Below the pieces are notes generated by a model. That model searched no databases. It was not told where the DNA came from and saw nothing but the letters and a program-made list of their open reading frames with translations. Made by a program: the position numbers and the translations under genes. Below are positions 51,614 to 60,869 of a DNA stretch of 64,000 bases, in pieces. The DNA is from Microbacterium azadirachtae (GTDB lineage: Bacteria > Actinomycetota > Actinomycetes > Actinomycetales > Microbacteriaceae), in the NCBI RefSeq assembly GCF_000956545.1, contig NZ_JYIT01000079.1, positions 1-64,000 of the forward strand, written 5' to 3'. How positions within the stretch are numbered: the first letter of the stretch is position 1; each line of letters begins with the position of its first letter.

Positions 51614-52557
51614 GTCCGGGGCCGGTCGGCGACGTCGCCCTGCGCGACGACCTCGGCCTCGGCTGCGCGCCCATCGGCAACCTCTACACGCCGGTCGCCG
51701 ACGACGACGCCGTCGCCACGGTGCGCGCGGCGCTGGACGACGGGGTCCGCTTCTTCGACACGGCCCCGCACTACGGCGCCGGTGAGAGCGAGCGCCGGCT
51801 CGGGCTCGCCCTCCAGGGCGTGCCGCGGGACGACTACGTGATCGCGACCAAGGTGGGACGGCGGATCGTCGACGCCGCCGGGGATCCGGTCGCCGGATCC
51901 GCATCCGGGCACGACACCGTCGCCGACCTCAGCCGCGACGGCGTGCTCCGCAGCCTCGAGGCGAGCCTCGCGCGGCTGCGCACCGACCGGATCGATCTGC
52001 TGCACCTGCACGACCCGCTCGACGTCGACGCGGGCCTGGCCGGAGCCATGACCGCGCTCGTCGAGCTGCGGGACCAGGGCGTGGTGCGCGCGATCGGTGT
52101 GGGCATGGGCAGACTCGCCCCGCTGATCCGGTTCGCCGCCGAGGCCCCGGTCGACGTGATCATGGAGGCCGGGCGGCTCACTCTCCTCGACCGCACCGCC
52201 GAGGACGAGCTCCTGCCCCTCACCGCGTCGCGCGGCATCGGCGTGATCGCGGCCGGCGTCTACAACACCGGGATCCTGGTCGCGCCGCAGACCGCGCCGT
52301 ACTACGAGTACAAGCCCGCACCCCCGGAGCTCGTCGCCCGTGCGCTGGCGCTCCAGGACGCGTGTCGCGCCCACGGCGTCGAGCTCGCGACCGCGGCGGC
52401 GCGCTTCCCGCTGCGGCACGGCGCCGAGGGCGTGGTCATCGGCGCGCGCACCCCCACCGAGGTGGCCGCGTTCGTGCACGGCCACGACGTGCGGATCCCG
52501 GACGCGCTGTGGTCCGAGCTCGATCGCATCGCCGCCCCGGGGACGGCCGTCTCCTGA
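51583..52557 (+). CDS. aldo/keto reductase, L-fucose (D-threo-aldose) dehydrogenase type
   Basis: 324 residues. Catalytic D59, Y64, K90 and H143 are visible in FFDTAPHYGAGESE, IATKVGR and LLHLHDP. LGLGCAPIGNLYTPV at the start and GVIAAGVYNTGILV later match the D-threo-aldose 1-dehydrogenase group, which oxidises L-fucose, L-galactose or D-arabinose to the lactone. The start overlaps the RraA gene by 31 bases; GGAG lies eight bases before the ATG, and the N-terminus needed by the fold begins there. Its stop overlaps the lactonase ATG. Confidence 0.9.
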   Translation: MAFRAELRPLSPGPVGDVALRDDLGLGCAPIGNLYTPVADDDAVATVRAALDDGVRFFDTAPHYGAGESERRLGLALQGVPRDDYVIATKVGRRIVDAAGDPVAGSASGHDTVADLSRDGVLRSLEASLARLRTDRIDLLHLHDPLDVDAGLAGAMTALVELRDQGVVRAIGVGMGRLAPLIRFAAEAPVDVIMEAGRLTLLDRTAEDELLPLTASRGIGVIAAGVYNTGILVAPQTAPYYEYKPAPPELVARALALQDACRAHGVELATAAARFPLRHGAEGVVIGARTPTEVAAFVHGHDVRIPDALWSELDRIAAPGTAVS

Positions 52558-53360
52558 TGCGGATCGTCGACGCGCACGTGCACCTGTGGGACGTCGACGC
52601 CCTGCCGCTCCCGTGGTTCCGCGAGGAGCTGGGGCTCCCCCGCCGCGCCCTGCCCGAGGACCTCGGCGCGCTGCTGCGCGCGACGGGCGCAGGCGCCGCG
52701 ATCGCAGTGCAGGCGGCGGACTCGGTGGCCGAGGCCGAATGGCTCGCCGATGTCGCGGAGCGGGATCCGCTGGTGCGGCGCGCGGTGCTGCAGTACGCCC
52801 CCTCCCCCGGCGCCCCGCTCGGGCGCACCGCGACCGCGTCGGGTCCGTCGACGACGGGGATCCGGGCCGCCGTGCCGCAGTTCGCCCCCGACCTGTCCGA
52901 TGTCGAGGGCCTGGACGGCCTCGCCGCCGCGGCCGGGGAGGCGGGACTCGTCGTGGAGCTGCTGCTGCGCCCCGAGCAACTGTCGGGAGCCGCCGCCCTC
53001 GCCCGCCGCCACCCCGCCACGACGTTCGTCCTGTGCCATCTGGGGCTGGGCGCGTCCGTGCCGGATGCGGGGTGGATCCGCGATCTCGTCACGGCCGCCG
53101 CCGCGCCGAACCTGCACGCGAAGACCTCCGGCGTCGTGCACCCCTCGCGCTCGGCGGCGGAGCTGCGCCGCATCCTCGGCGCGGCGCTCGACGCGTTCGG
53201 CGCCGGTCGCCTGCTGCACGGCAGCGACTGGCCGATCTCGGCGCGGCACACGCCCTACGAGGCGGTCGCGGCACGGATCGCCGATGCGCTCCCCGCACTG
53301 TCCGCCGCAGACGCCGAGGCGCTCTGGGCGGGCACCGCCGAACGGCTCTACCGGCTCTGA
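52557..53360 (+). CDS. amidohydrolase family lactonase (L-fuconolactonase-like)
   Basis: 267 residues. IVDAHVHLWD (H7, H9) and the late LLHGSDWPIS motif place it in the COG3618/amidohydrolase-2 group, which includes L-fuconolactonase and rhamnonolactonase. A central VLCHLGLGASVPD carries another metal or catalytic histidine. It would open the lactone made by the preceding dehydrogenase. It is the last gene of the operon and converges on the GntR gene with 24 bases between stops. Confidence 0.9.
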   Translation: MRIVDAHVHLWDVDALPLPWFREELGLPRRALPEDLGALLRATGAGAAIAVQAADSVAEAEWLADVAERDPLVRRAVLQYAPSPGAPLGRTATASGPSTTGIRAAVPQFAPDLSDVEGLDGLAAAAGEAGLVVELLLRPEQLSGAAALARRHPATTFVLCHLGLGASVPDAGWIRDLVTAAAAPNLHAKTSGVVHPSRSAAELRRILGAALDAFGAGRLLHGSDWPISARHTPYEAVAARIADALPALSAADAEALWAGTAERLYRL

Positions 53361-53384
53361 GCGCCGACCCCGCGGCGCGGAGAC

Positions 53385-54047
53385 TCAGTCGTTGAGCAGC
53401 GTGCCCGCCGCGTGCGCGCGGAAGAGGGCCGAAGCCGCCTCGGCGTCGCCGCCGTCGAGCACGTCCAGCAGCCCCTTGTGCCAGTCGGCGACCTCGTGCC
53501 AGTCGCCGGTGAAGGCCGGATCTCCCAGCACATGCATCACGCGCAGGCTCGGCTCGAGCAGATCCCACATCCGGGGCAGGTACACGTTGCCGCTCGCCTC
53601 GATCACGGCGCGATGGAAGGCGAAGTCGAGCTCGCGGAACCGCGACAGATCGGCGGCCTCCGCGGCCTCGTGCATCTGGGCGATCAGGGTGGAGAGCGCG
53701 CTGCGGCGCTCCTCGTCGAGCGCCCCGCAGGCCAGCCGGCCCGCGAGCGCCTCGAGCTCGACGCGGGCGGTCTTGGCCTGCGCCGCCTCCTCCGGCGAAT
53801 AGCTCGCGACGAAGCTGCCCAGGTGCCGCACCTGCGACACCAGCCCCTCGTGCGTGAGCCGCTTGAGCGCGTCGCGCACGGGCGCCTGGCTCACCTGCAG
53901 CTGGCGCGCCAGCTGCGACTCGACCAGCTGCTCGCCCGGCGCGAGCGAGGAGTCCTTGATCATGCCCTTGATCATCGAGTAGATCTGATCCGACAGCAGC
54001 CCTCGCTGCAGGGTCGTCGAGGCCAGCGCGTCCGTCATAGTGCTCAT
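53385..54047 (-). CDS. GntR family (FCD) regulator
   Basis: 220 residues. The N-terminal winged helix is SDQIYSMIKGMIKDSSLAPGEQLVESQLARQLQVSQAPVRDALKRLTHEGLVSQV. The FCD domain follows with RVELEALAGRLACGAL and the metal/ligand motif ELDFAFHRAVIEASGN. FCD regulators usually bind sugar acids or keto acids, which fits the oxidative pathway next door. An earlier ATG and one three codons later are both possible; I use the first because GATAAT lies nine bases upstream. Its promoter contains the motif seen before two other units of the locus, so it is the probable regulator of the whole locus. Confidence 0.9.
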   Translation of the reverse strand: MSTMTDALASTTLQRGLLSDQIYSMIKGMIKDSSLAPGEQLVESQLARQLQVSQAPVRDALKRLTHEGLVSQVRHLGSFVASYSPEEAAQAKTARVELEALAGRLACGALDEERRSALSTLIAQMHEAAEAADLSRFRELDFAFHRAVIEASGNVYLPRMWDLLEPSLRVMHVLGDPAFTGDWHEVADWHKGLLDVLDGGDAEAASALFRAHAAGTLLND

Positions 54048-54056
54048 TCTAGGTCC

Positions 54057-54070
54057 ATTATCGACTATCG
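54057..54070 (-). promoter_or_regulatory. GntR promoter with operator
   Basis: On the minus strand CGATAGTCGATA (54059-54070) overlaps a -10-like GATAAT (54057-54062), between the SGNH gene stop and the GntR start. The longer frame CATTA-N-CGA-NNN-TCG-N-TAATG is a palindrome. Binding here would block the regulator's own promoter. Confidence 0.65.
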
Positions 54071-54664
54071 CTAATGACGCACCGCGGACGTCCACGCGCC
54101 CGCGATGAGCCGGGATCCGGCGGGTGTCGGGTGCACGCCGTCGGGCGCGAGCCCGGCCGGATCCCGCCCCTCGGCCGCCTGGGCGAGCACGTCGTGCAGC
54201 GGCACCCGCAGCGCGTCGAACTCCGCGGCGAGGCGGGCCACGGCCGCGCGCTTGTCCGCGAGCTCGTCGAGCCAGGCCCGCTGCTCCGGGCGCACCGGGA
54301 GCAGGTACGGCTCCATGAGGACGAGCCTCGGCGCGCAGGTCTGCACCGCGCGTTCCAGCAGCCCTCGGTACGTCTGCTCGAACACCCCTGTGGGCGTCGG
54401 ATCGTCGCTGTCGAACCGCCGCCAGACCTCGTTGATCCCGACGTACACGGTCAGCAGCTCCGGCCTGGTCGGCAGAAGATCGACGCTCCAGCGCGCCTCG
54501 AGGTCCGCCACCCGGTCTCCCGCGACGCCGAGATTGCGCACGATCGCGCCCTCCGCGATCAGGCCCGGCGCCAGCAGCGACACGTAGCCGTCGCCGAAGG
54601 ATCCGGGATCCGCGCGGTCGCGCCCTGCGTCGGTGATCGAGTCTCCGATGAACGTCACCCGCAC
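54071..54664 (-). CDS. SGNH/GDSL esterase
   Basis: 197 residues. All four SGNH blocks are visible: GDSITDAGR (S9), NLGVAGDR (Gly), YVGINEVWRR (Asn) and DGVHPTPAG (D175, H178). It has no signal peptide, so it would act in the cytoplasm on imported material, most likely removing acetyl groups from sugars. Its start overlaps the end of the beta-helix gene by ten bases, so the two are coexpressed although one product is secreted and the other is not. Confidence 0.93.
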   Translation of the reverse strand: MRVTFIGDSITDAGRDRADPGSFGDGYVSLLAPGLIAEGAIVRNLGVAGDRVADLEARWSVDLLPTRPELLTVYVGINEVWRRFDSDDPTPTGVFEQTYRGLLERAVQTCAPRLVLMEPYLLPVRPEQRAWLDELADKRAAVARLAAEFDALRVPLHDVLAQAAEGRDPAGLAPDGVHPTPAGSRLIAGAWTSAVRH

Positions 54665-57600
54665 CGGGGCACCTCCGCTTCGTCTTGCTTGATCTTGGGC
54701 CGCACCGAGACGTCCAGCGTGGTCGACTGCCCCTCGTAGGCGATCGTCAGCACCTGGTGCGGGCGGACCTTGCTGCTGTCGAATCCGCTCACCATATCCT
54801 CCGCGACCTGCGCGGTCGTCAGGGTGCCGTCACTCCAGCGCACGCCCAGCAGCATGCCGGTCACGTCCAGCGCGTCCCCCACCACGTAGCGGGTCTTCGG
54901 ATCCGCGTCGGCCGCCCAGCAGATCCCGGTGATCGTCGCGGGCGGAGGCGTCGGCCGCACGGCGAGGGTGTTGGTCTTGGCGTAGTGGTAGACGTTGAAG
55001 AACCCGTCCGCGCCGATGCGCAGGTTCTGCCGCGCATCGAGCGTGTTCCACACGGTCTTGCCGTCCACCCGCAGCACCACGCGGGTGCCGCCCGTCTCCT
55101 TCACGGCGCCCACCTCGATCCGATGCGTGCTGTTCGGCGCGATGACCGTGTTGGGGATCACGTCGAGCATCGTCTGCCCGGGAGACCAGCTCTGCAGCTC
55201 GAACGTGTCCTGCTTGACGAGGAACAGATAGCCGGTGTTCGAGTTCTGCCACGCCGGGATCCCGGTCTGGTCCGATCGCACCTGGAACCCGTACCAGCCG
55301 CCGTCGAAGGCGCCGAAGTCCGCGTCGAACTGCAGCAGTGCGTCGCCGAAGCGCTCGGCCTTGTAGCCGTGCACGCCCTGGCCGGTGATCGTCACGCCGG
55401 CGTCGCCGACCGAGATCACGTCGGATGCGCTCCAGTTCGCGGCGTCCTTGAGCTGCGCATCGAGCCGCACCGTCGGGTAGGCCGCGTCGGCCACCGTCAC
55501 GGCGACCGCCGCGGTCGCCGCCGGCTCCGCCACGCTCGCGGCCGTGATCGTGGTCGCTCCCGCGCCGACCGCGGCGATGCGGCCGGTCGCGTCGACCGTC
55601 GCGATCGACGGATCGGCGCTCGTCCACGCGACGCGCAGGTCGCTCGCATCCTCCGGCGCGATCTTCGCGGCGACGCTGCGCCGCTCTCCGACGTTCATCG
55701 AGACCGAGGCGGCGTCGACGGTCAGTCCGGTCACCGGCACGGCGGAGATCGAGAACCCGATGTCGTCGACGTCGAGCGAGGGATAGCCCTCGACGTAGAA
55801 GCCGACCCGGCCGGCGGCACCCGGCGCCGGATCCGCGCCGTCCAGCACGAGCGTCCCGCCCACCGAGATCCGGATGCGGCCGTCCTGCACCGCCATCCGC
55901 ACGTGCGAGGTCTTGCCCGCGGGCAGGGCCTGATCGGCCGGGAGCACCTTCTCGGCGACGACCTTCCACGCGTCGTCGAAGATCGTCCAGGTCGGGCCGG
56001 CGGCGGCGTTGCGGTAGCGCACGTACCCGCCGCCCTTGCCGTTGCGGTCGTAGATCACGAACCCGGATCCCGCCGGCGCGGCGCCCGCAGGGGTGGTCAC
56101 GTCGAGGTCGAGGACGAAGGAGGTGAAGTCCCGCGGGAGCACGGCGTTCGCGCCCTTCACGATGCGATAGACGTGATCGCCCGTCCCGTCGTCGACGACC
56201 TTGCGGTTCGGATCGGTCGGCCACCCGTTCGACCCCGACTCGAAGTCGGTGAAGTGCAGCACGCCGTCGCCCTCGTCCACCGTCACGGCGACCGTGGCGG
56301 TGAGCGCCGGGTTCGACGCGGCCGTCGCGGTGACGGTGGTCGTGCCGGGGGCGGCCCCGGAGATCGTGCCGTCGGCCGCCACCGTGGCGATGGCGGGATC
56401 GGCCGAGACGTAGGTCGCCTTCGCGTCGGCCGCGTTCCACGGGAGCGGAACGGCGGCGGCGCGCACGTCGTGGCCGACGTCGACGCGCACGGCGTCGGTC
56501 GGGAACGCGATGCCCTCCAGCGCCACCCGGTCGGGCGACTGGGACTGGCCGACCTTGCCCTGCAGGCCGATCTTGTCGAAGGCGATCGCCTGGAACCCGG
56601 GGATCTGCGCGAACACCGCGGCATCGGGCTTGAGGCGGTAGTCGCCGTGCGCCGCATCCACGAAGCCGGGGTCGGAGGTCGCGACCAGGTTGGTCTCGTA
56701 GTTCAGCAGGTTCTTGCCGTCCTTGGCGCCCTGCGCGTTCAGGCCCGACGGCTTGCGGTTCGGGTTCCACACCACGTTCTGCGCGAAGGTGCTGTGGTCG
56801 GGGAAGTAGTGGTCGTCCTCGAAGAAGTGCGCCAGCTCCGGGTACTTCTCCAGGTAGGGGGTTCCGACGAAGTCGTGGTTGTCGGCGAACACCTGCTTCC
56901 ACGCGGGCATGTAGTCGCGGTCGACCACGTTGCCCTCCTGGTTGCCCATCCACTGCTCGTAGTTGTCGTAGGGCACGAGGTTGTCGATGAAGACGTTGTT
57001 GCGCGCCTCGATGTAGTCGGCGGACCCGCTCTTGATGCCCGAGTTGCCCATGTTCACGAAGACGTTCTTCGTGATCTCCAGATCCCAGGTGAAGTTGTCG
57101 GCGTAGATCCCCTCGACGCCGGCCATCCCCACCCCGATGTCGTGGAAGTAGTTCTCGCGGAACACGTGACCGCGCTGCTGAGGCGTCTTGCCGGAGTTCA
57201 TGTAGATCGCGCCGAGGTCGTGGAACTGCTTGCAGACGTCGTACACCTCGTTGCGCTCGAACAGGTGGTCGTTGCCGTAGACGATGATGCCCGGATGCGG
57301 GGCGTCGTGGATCTTGTTGTTCTTGGCGACGTTGCCGACGCCGTCGAACATCACCCCGGGGTTGTAGGCCTTGTGGTAGTACGCGAAGTCGGCGATCTCG
57401 GAGTTCTCCACGCGGTTGCGGCCGGGAGCGAGCGTGGTCTTGTCGCCGCCCTGCAGCACCACGCCGATGCCGCCGATGTGCGTGAGCCTGCTGTCCGTCA
57501 CGGCGTGATCCGTGCCCCCGCGGTTCACCGGGATGCCGTCGTAGGTGTAGCGGCCCGGCGAGTTGATGAGCACGCCGCCGTCGGAGAAGTTGCGGATGTC

Positions 57601-58728
57601 GCTGTGCGAGACCGTCACGTGCGAGCCGCCGAGGATCACGGCCGCCGTGGCGCGTCCGTACTCGAGGGCGAGGTCGTCGAAGGTCACGTAGGAGGCGCCG
57701 TCCGTGCGCAGCATCGGGTCCTTGAGCGTGGTCACCGTGATGTCGCCGCGACCGGCCGTGAACGCCGCGTTCGGCATCAGGTAGAGGACGCCCTTGTCCC
57801 GGTCGATGTAGTACTCGCCCGGCGTGTCGAGCTCCTCGAGCAGGTTCTGCGCGAAGTGGAAGTCGGGGAACCAGCTCTTCATGATCCCGCTCATCTCGCC
57901 GTAGCGGAGCGTGATCGTCTTCTTCTCCGTGTCGATGGACTGGATCCTGTTGTACGACCACTCCCAGCTGTAGCCGAAGATTCCGTCGAGCCACACGTCG
58001 CCGGCCTGGGTCCAGTACTTCGGCCGGTCGTAGCCGTAGGTGAACGTGCCGCCGCGGTCCTGCAGGTCCGCGTCCTTGCGCGTGGGGCCGGGATCCACGA
58101 TGTCGCCCATCTGCACCGTGGGCTTGGCGGCGTCGGCGTTCGGCCAGCGCGCGAGCGTCATCCCCTGCCCCTCGATGTAGAGCTCCATCGGCGGCGTGGT
58201 GCTGACGTCGTTGGCCTTCCAGTAGCCGTGACGGCTGAGCTGGCCGTAGTCGGTGAGCCCCAGGGCGCGCAGGTCGATCTGCCGCACCTTGTCGCGCGCC
58301 GAGGTCTCGACGATGCGGTCGCGCACCGCCGGGTCGGTCACGCCCGTGAACCCGTCCTTCGGCAGGGTCCGCCCGCCGGAGAGCGTCGCCCGCTCACCCG
58401 GGTAGGAGCGGTACGTGATGGGCGCGTCCGCGGTGCCCGAGTCCTGCGCCCCGAGCTGGAACGATGCGTCCCGCTGATACGTCCCCTGCCGGAGGTAGAC
58501 GGTCGTCCCTCCCGCCGGCAGGGATCCTGACCCCTTGAGCGCGCGGATGCGGTCGCGAGCCCCTTCGAGCGTGGCCAGGGGCGCATCGATCGCGCCCGAG
58601 GCGGCGTCGTCGCCTCCGGGCGCGATGTAGAGGGCGCCGTCCGCGGCGGCCGCTGCGGACGCGGCGCCCGCGGAGAGGGCCGTGCCGAGCAGGGCGGCGA
58701 GGGCGAGTGTCGTCAGTGCACGCTTCAT
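54655..58728 (-). CDS. secreted GH141-type beta-helix protein with Ig-like domains
   Basis: 1357 residues. A Sec signal peptide (about 1-28, ending ASAAAAADG) leads into a right-handed beta-helix of about 700 residues. YIAPGGDDAASGAIDAPLATLEGARDRIRALKG and PITYRSYPGERATLSGGRTL are the typical opening of GH141-like proteins, a family with alpha-L-fucosidase and xylanase members. Next come a Big_2 Ig-like domain (about 755-830), a concanavalin-type domain, a second Big_2 domain (VTGLTVDAASVSMNVGERRSV), another LamG-like domain and a C-terminal Big_3-like domain. No LPxTG or membrane anchor is seen, so it is probably released or held by glycan binding. GGAGA before ATG. Confidence 0.85.
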   Translation of the reverse strand: MKRALTTLALAALLGTALSAGAASAAAAADGALYIAPGGDDAASGAIDAPLATLEGARDRIRALKGSGSLPAGGTTVYLRQGTYQRDASFQLGAQDSGTADAPITYRSYPGERATLSGGRTLPKDGFTGVTDPAVRDRIVETSARDKVRQIDLRALGLTDYGQLSRHGYWKANDVSTTPPMELYIEGQGMTLARWPNADAAKPTVQMGDIVDPGPTRKDADLQDRGGTFTYGYDRPKYWTQAGDVWLDGIFGYSWEWSYNRIQSIDTEKKTITLRYGEMSGIMKSWFPDFHFAQNLLEELDTPGEYYIDRDKGVLYLMPNAAFTAGRGDITVTTLKDPMLRTDGASYVTFDDLALEYGRATAAVILGGSHVTVSHSDIRNFSDGGVLINSPGRYTYDGIPVNRGGTDHAVTDSRLTHIGGIGVVLQGGDKTTLAPGRNRVENSEIADFAYYHKAYNPGVMFDGVGNVAKNNKIHDAPHPGIIVYGNDHLFERNEVYDVCKQFHDLGAIYMNSGKTPQQRGHVFRENYFHDIGVGMAGVEGIYADNFTWDLEITKNVFVNMGNSGIKSGSADYIEARNNVFIDNLVPYDNYEQWMGNQEGNVVDRDYMPAWKQVFADNHDFVGTPYLEKYPELAHFFEDDHYFPDHSTFAQNVVWNPNRKPSGLNAQGAKDGKNLLNYETNLVATSDPGFVDAAHGDYRLKPDAAVFAQIPGFQAIAFDKIGLQGKVGQSQSPDRVALEGIAFPTDAVRVDVGHDVRAAAVPLPWNAADAKATYVSADPAIATVAADGTISGAAPGTTTVTATAASNPALTATVAVTVDEGDGVLHFTDFESGSNGWPTDPNRKVVDDGTGDHVYRIVKGANAVLPRDFTSFVLDLDVTTPAGAAPAGSGFVIYDRNGKGGGYVRYRNAAAGPTWTIFDDAWKVVAEKVLPADQALPAGKTSHVRMAVQDGRIRISVGGTLVLDGADPAPGAAGRVGFYVEGYPSLDVDDIGFSISAVPVTGLTVDAASVSMNVGERRSVAAKIAPEDASDLRVAWTSADPSIATVDATGRIAAVGAGATTITAASVAEPAATAAVAVTVADAAYPTVRLDAQLKDAANWSASDVISVGDAGVTITGQGVHGYKAERFGDALLQFDADFGAFDGGWYGFQVRSDQTGIPAWQNSNTGYLFLVKQDTFELQSWSPGQTMLDVIPNTVIAPNSTHRIEVGAVKETGGTRVVLRVDGKTVWNTLDARQNLRIGADGFFNVYHYAKTNTLAVRPTPPPATITGICWAADADPKTRYVVGDALDVTGMLLGVRWSDGTLTTAQVAEDMVSGFDSSKVRPHQVLTIAYEGQSTTLDVSVRPKIKQDEAEVPRCG

Positions 58729-58784
58729 CGCGTCTCCGATGTCTGAGAGGGGTGCCGCGGGGCGGCGTCTTCACAACCCTTCGG

Positions 58785-58814
58785 ACACTAGCGCAATCGA
58801 TAATCGACTATCAA
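58785..58814 (-). promoter_or_regulatory. beta-helix operon promoter with operator in the spacer
   Basis: Read on the minus strand: TTGATA (58814-58809), an 18-base spacer and TAGTGT (58790-58785). The spacer contains CGATTATCGATT (58806-58795), identical to 12 bases in the importer promoter at 45602-45613. A repressor bound here would block RNA polymerase. Confidence 0.65.
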
Positions 58815-58920
58815 GCATCGATCCATTGAAGAGGAGCCGAGGAAGAGAGGTGAACGAGCGCATGTCACAGATTCTTTCAATTCACATCAACTGCGCTCGT
58901 TACCTGATCGTGATCCGGTC

Positions 58921-58953
58921 GTGTTGACGTGAACACAACCTGCCGGAAATACT
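58921..58953 (+). promoter_or_regulatory. promoter of the second importer operon with a separate palindrome
   Basis: TTGACG (58924-58929), an 18-base spacer and AATACT (58948-58953) form a good promoter. GTGTTGACGTGAACAC (58921-58936) is a near-perfect palindrome over the -35. The GntR-type motif is not seen on this side, so this unit may answer to a different regulator. Confidence 0.55.
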
Positions 58954-59017
58954 GAGGACTCGAGCCGGAAACCCCCGATCCCGCTCTCCCGCTCTTCCCC
59001 GGTCAAGGATGCCCAAG

Positions 59018-59938
59018 ATGACAGAAGCAATCAGCTCTTCACGGAAAACAACAGGCGCGAAGCCTCGTCGCCTCAGTGACGGGATGTTCGCGTTCCTGCT
59101 CACCGTGCCCGGGCTCGCCCTGCTCCTCGCCGTGGTCGTCTATCCGCTGATCACGGCGCTCGTCACGGCGTTCTTCAAACAGAGCCTCGTCACCCCCGGG
59201 CGCGAGTTCGTCGGACTGCAGAACATCATCGACGTGCTGCAGGGCGACTTCTTCCGCCTGCTCGGCCAGACGCTGGTGTTCACGCTCGGGACCACGATCG
59301 CGCCGTTCGTGATCGGCTTCGGCCTCGCGCTGGCGCTCAGCACGAGGATCCGCGGCACCAAGGTGCTCCGCGGCGTCATGCTCATCCCGTGGCTCATCCC
59401 CGGGGTCGTGGTCTCGTTCCTGTGGATGTGGATCTTCAACGCCAACTACGGGGTGATGAACGCCCTGCTCGAGGGCGTCGGACTCATCGACGAGCCCCAG
59501 GCATGGCTCGCGCACCCCGCGACCGCCATGATCGCCGTCATCGTCGCGAAGACGTGGCAGTCGTTCCCCTGGATGATGGTCATGCTCCTCGCCGGCCTGC
59601 AGACCGTGCCCCACGAACTGCACGAGGCGGCCGAGATCGACGGCGCGGGCACCGTGCGCCGGTTCTTCTCCATCACCGTGCCGCAGATGCGCGGCATCAT
59701 CGGACTCGTCCTGCTCCTGGAGTTCATCTGGAACTTCCAGCACTTCGACATCATCTACGTGCTCACCGGCGGCGGTCCCGCCGGCGCCACGCAGACGTTC
59801 GCCACCGCGGTGTACGAAACCGCGTTCACGGGCTTCGACCTCGGCCATGCCGGAGCGATCGGCCTGCTCTGGATGATCCTGCTGCTCGGCCTCGTCGTCG
59901 TCTACGTCCGCTTCTCGGAGAGAGGGGAGAAGCGATGA
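59018..59938 (+). CDS. ABC sugar permease (MalF type), second importer of the locus
   Basis: 306 residues, six helices starting at MFAFLLTVPGLALLLAVVVYPLITALVTAFF. The EAA loop is ELHEAAEIDGAGTVRRFFSITVPQMRG. ATG 59018 is preferred to one three codons earlier because AAGGA lies seven bases before it and inside the other option. It overlaps the next gene by four bases. Confidence 0.9.
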   Translation: MTEAISSSRKTTGAKPRRLSDGMFAFLLTVPGLALLLAVVVYPLITALVTAFFKQSLVTPGREFVGLQNIIDVLQGDFFRLLGQTLVFTLGTTIAPFVIGFGLALALSTRIRGTKVLRGVMLIPWLIPGVVVSFLWMWIFNANYGVMNALLEGVGLIDEPQAWLAHPATAMIAVIVAKTWQSFPWMMVMLLAGLQTVPHELHEAAEIDGAGTVRRFFSITVPQMRGIIGLVLLLEFIWNFQHFDIIYVLTGGGPAGATQTFATAVYETAFTGFDLGHAGAIGLLWMILLLGLVVVYVRFSERGEKR

Positions 59939-60840
59939 CCGCCGTCCTCGAGCAGCACGCTCCTGCCACCACGACCACCACCCCGCCCGCTCCCCGCCGC
60001 CGTCGCCTGCGCAGCGACCGCCGCGCGGTGAAGGTCAGCGCCTGGATCGCGATCGTGATCTTCGGCGGGTTCGCGCTGCTGCCGGTGTACTGGCTGCTGG
60101 CCACCTCGCTGACGCCGCGCACGCAGGTGTTCTCCTATCCGCCGCGCCTTTTCCCGAGCGAGATCACGTTCGACGCGTACGCGGCCCTCGCGGCCAATCC
60201 GGCGCTGTTCGGATACCTCCGCAACAGCATCGTCGTCTCGGTGATCACGGCCGTGCTGTCCGTGATCGTCTCGGCCTACATGGGCTACGCGTTCTCGAAG
60301 TTCCGCTACCGGGGCCGCCGCAGCCTCATGTACTTCGTCCTGGCGTCGCAGATGTTCCCCCAGGCCCTGCTGCTGATCACGCTGTACGCGGTGTTCTCGG
60401 CATACGGCCTGCTGAACACCTACACCGCCCTGGTGCTCTCGTTCACGACCTTCACGCTCCCCCTGTGCGTGTGGATGCTGAAGGGCTTCTTCGACACGAT
60501 CCCGGACGAGCTCATCGAAGCGGCCAGGGTCGACGGCGCCTCCCGCCTCCGGATCATCCACTCGATCGTGATGCCGCTGGCCGCACCCGGCCTCGTCGCT
60601 GCCGGCCTGTTCGCGTTCGTGCGCGGCTGGAACGACTTCATCTTCGCCCTCACCCTCGCCGGCCCCGACAAGCAGACCCTGCCGCCGGGCCTCGTCAACA
60701 CGTTCATCGGAGAGGCCTCGACCGCGTGGCCCGAGCTGATGGCCGCCTCCCTGGTGGTGTCCCTCCCGGTCGCCATCGCCTTCATCGCCCTGCAGCGGTA
60801 CCTCGTCGGCGGACTCACCGCCGGCGCCGTCAAGGGCTGA
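59935..60840 (+). CDS. ABC sugar permease (MalG type), second importer of the locus
   Basis: 301 residues. A Thr/Pro/Arg-rich tail is followed by six helices; the EAA loop is ELIEAARVDGASRLRIIHSIVMPLAAPG and the end is LQRYLVGGLTAGAVKG. The binding-protein gene follows after 29 bases. Gene order permease-permease-binding protein is the reverse of the importer at 45.7 kb, so the two importers are not a simple duplication. Confidence 0.92.
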   Translation: MTAVLEQHAPATTTTTPPAPRRRRLRSDRRAVKVSAWIAIVIFGGFALLPVYWLLATSLTPRTQVFSYPPRLFPSEITFDAYAALAANPALFGYLRNSIVVSVITAVLSVIVSAYMGYAFSKFRYRGRRSLMYFVLASQMFPQALLLITLYAVFSAYGLLNTYTALVLSFTTFTLPLCVWMLKGFFDTIPDELIEAARVDGASRLRIIHSIVMPLAAPGLVAAGLFAFVRGWNDFIFALTLAGPDKQTLPPGLVNTFIGEASTAWPELMAASLVVSLPVAIAFIALQRYLVGGLTAGAVKG

Positions 60841-60869
60841 CCGCACCCCCTCGAAGAAGAGAGAATCGC

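Noticed and set aside
54685-58530. A 1281-codon open frame antisense to the beta-helix gene.
   Set aside because: The composition (Val/Arg/His/Asp repeats) is a mirror of the GC-biased third positions of the sense gene, which has a signal peptide and recognisable domains.
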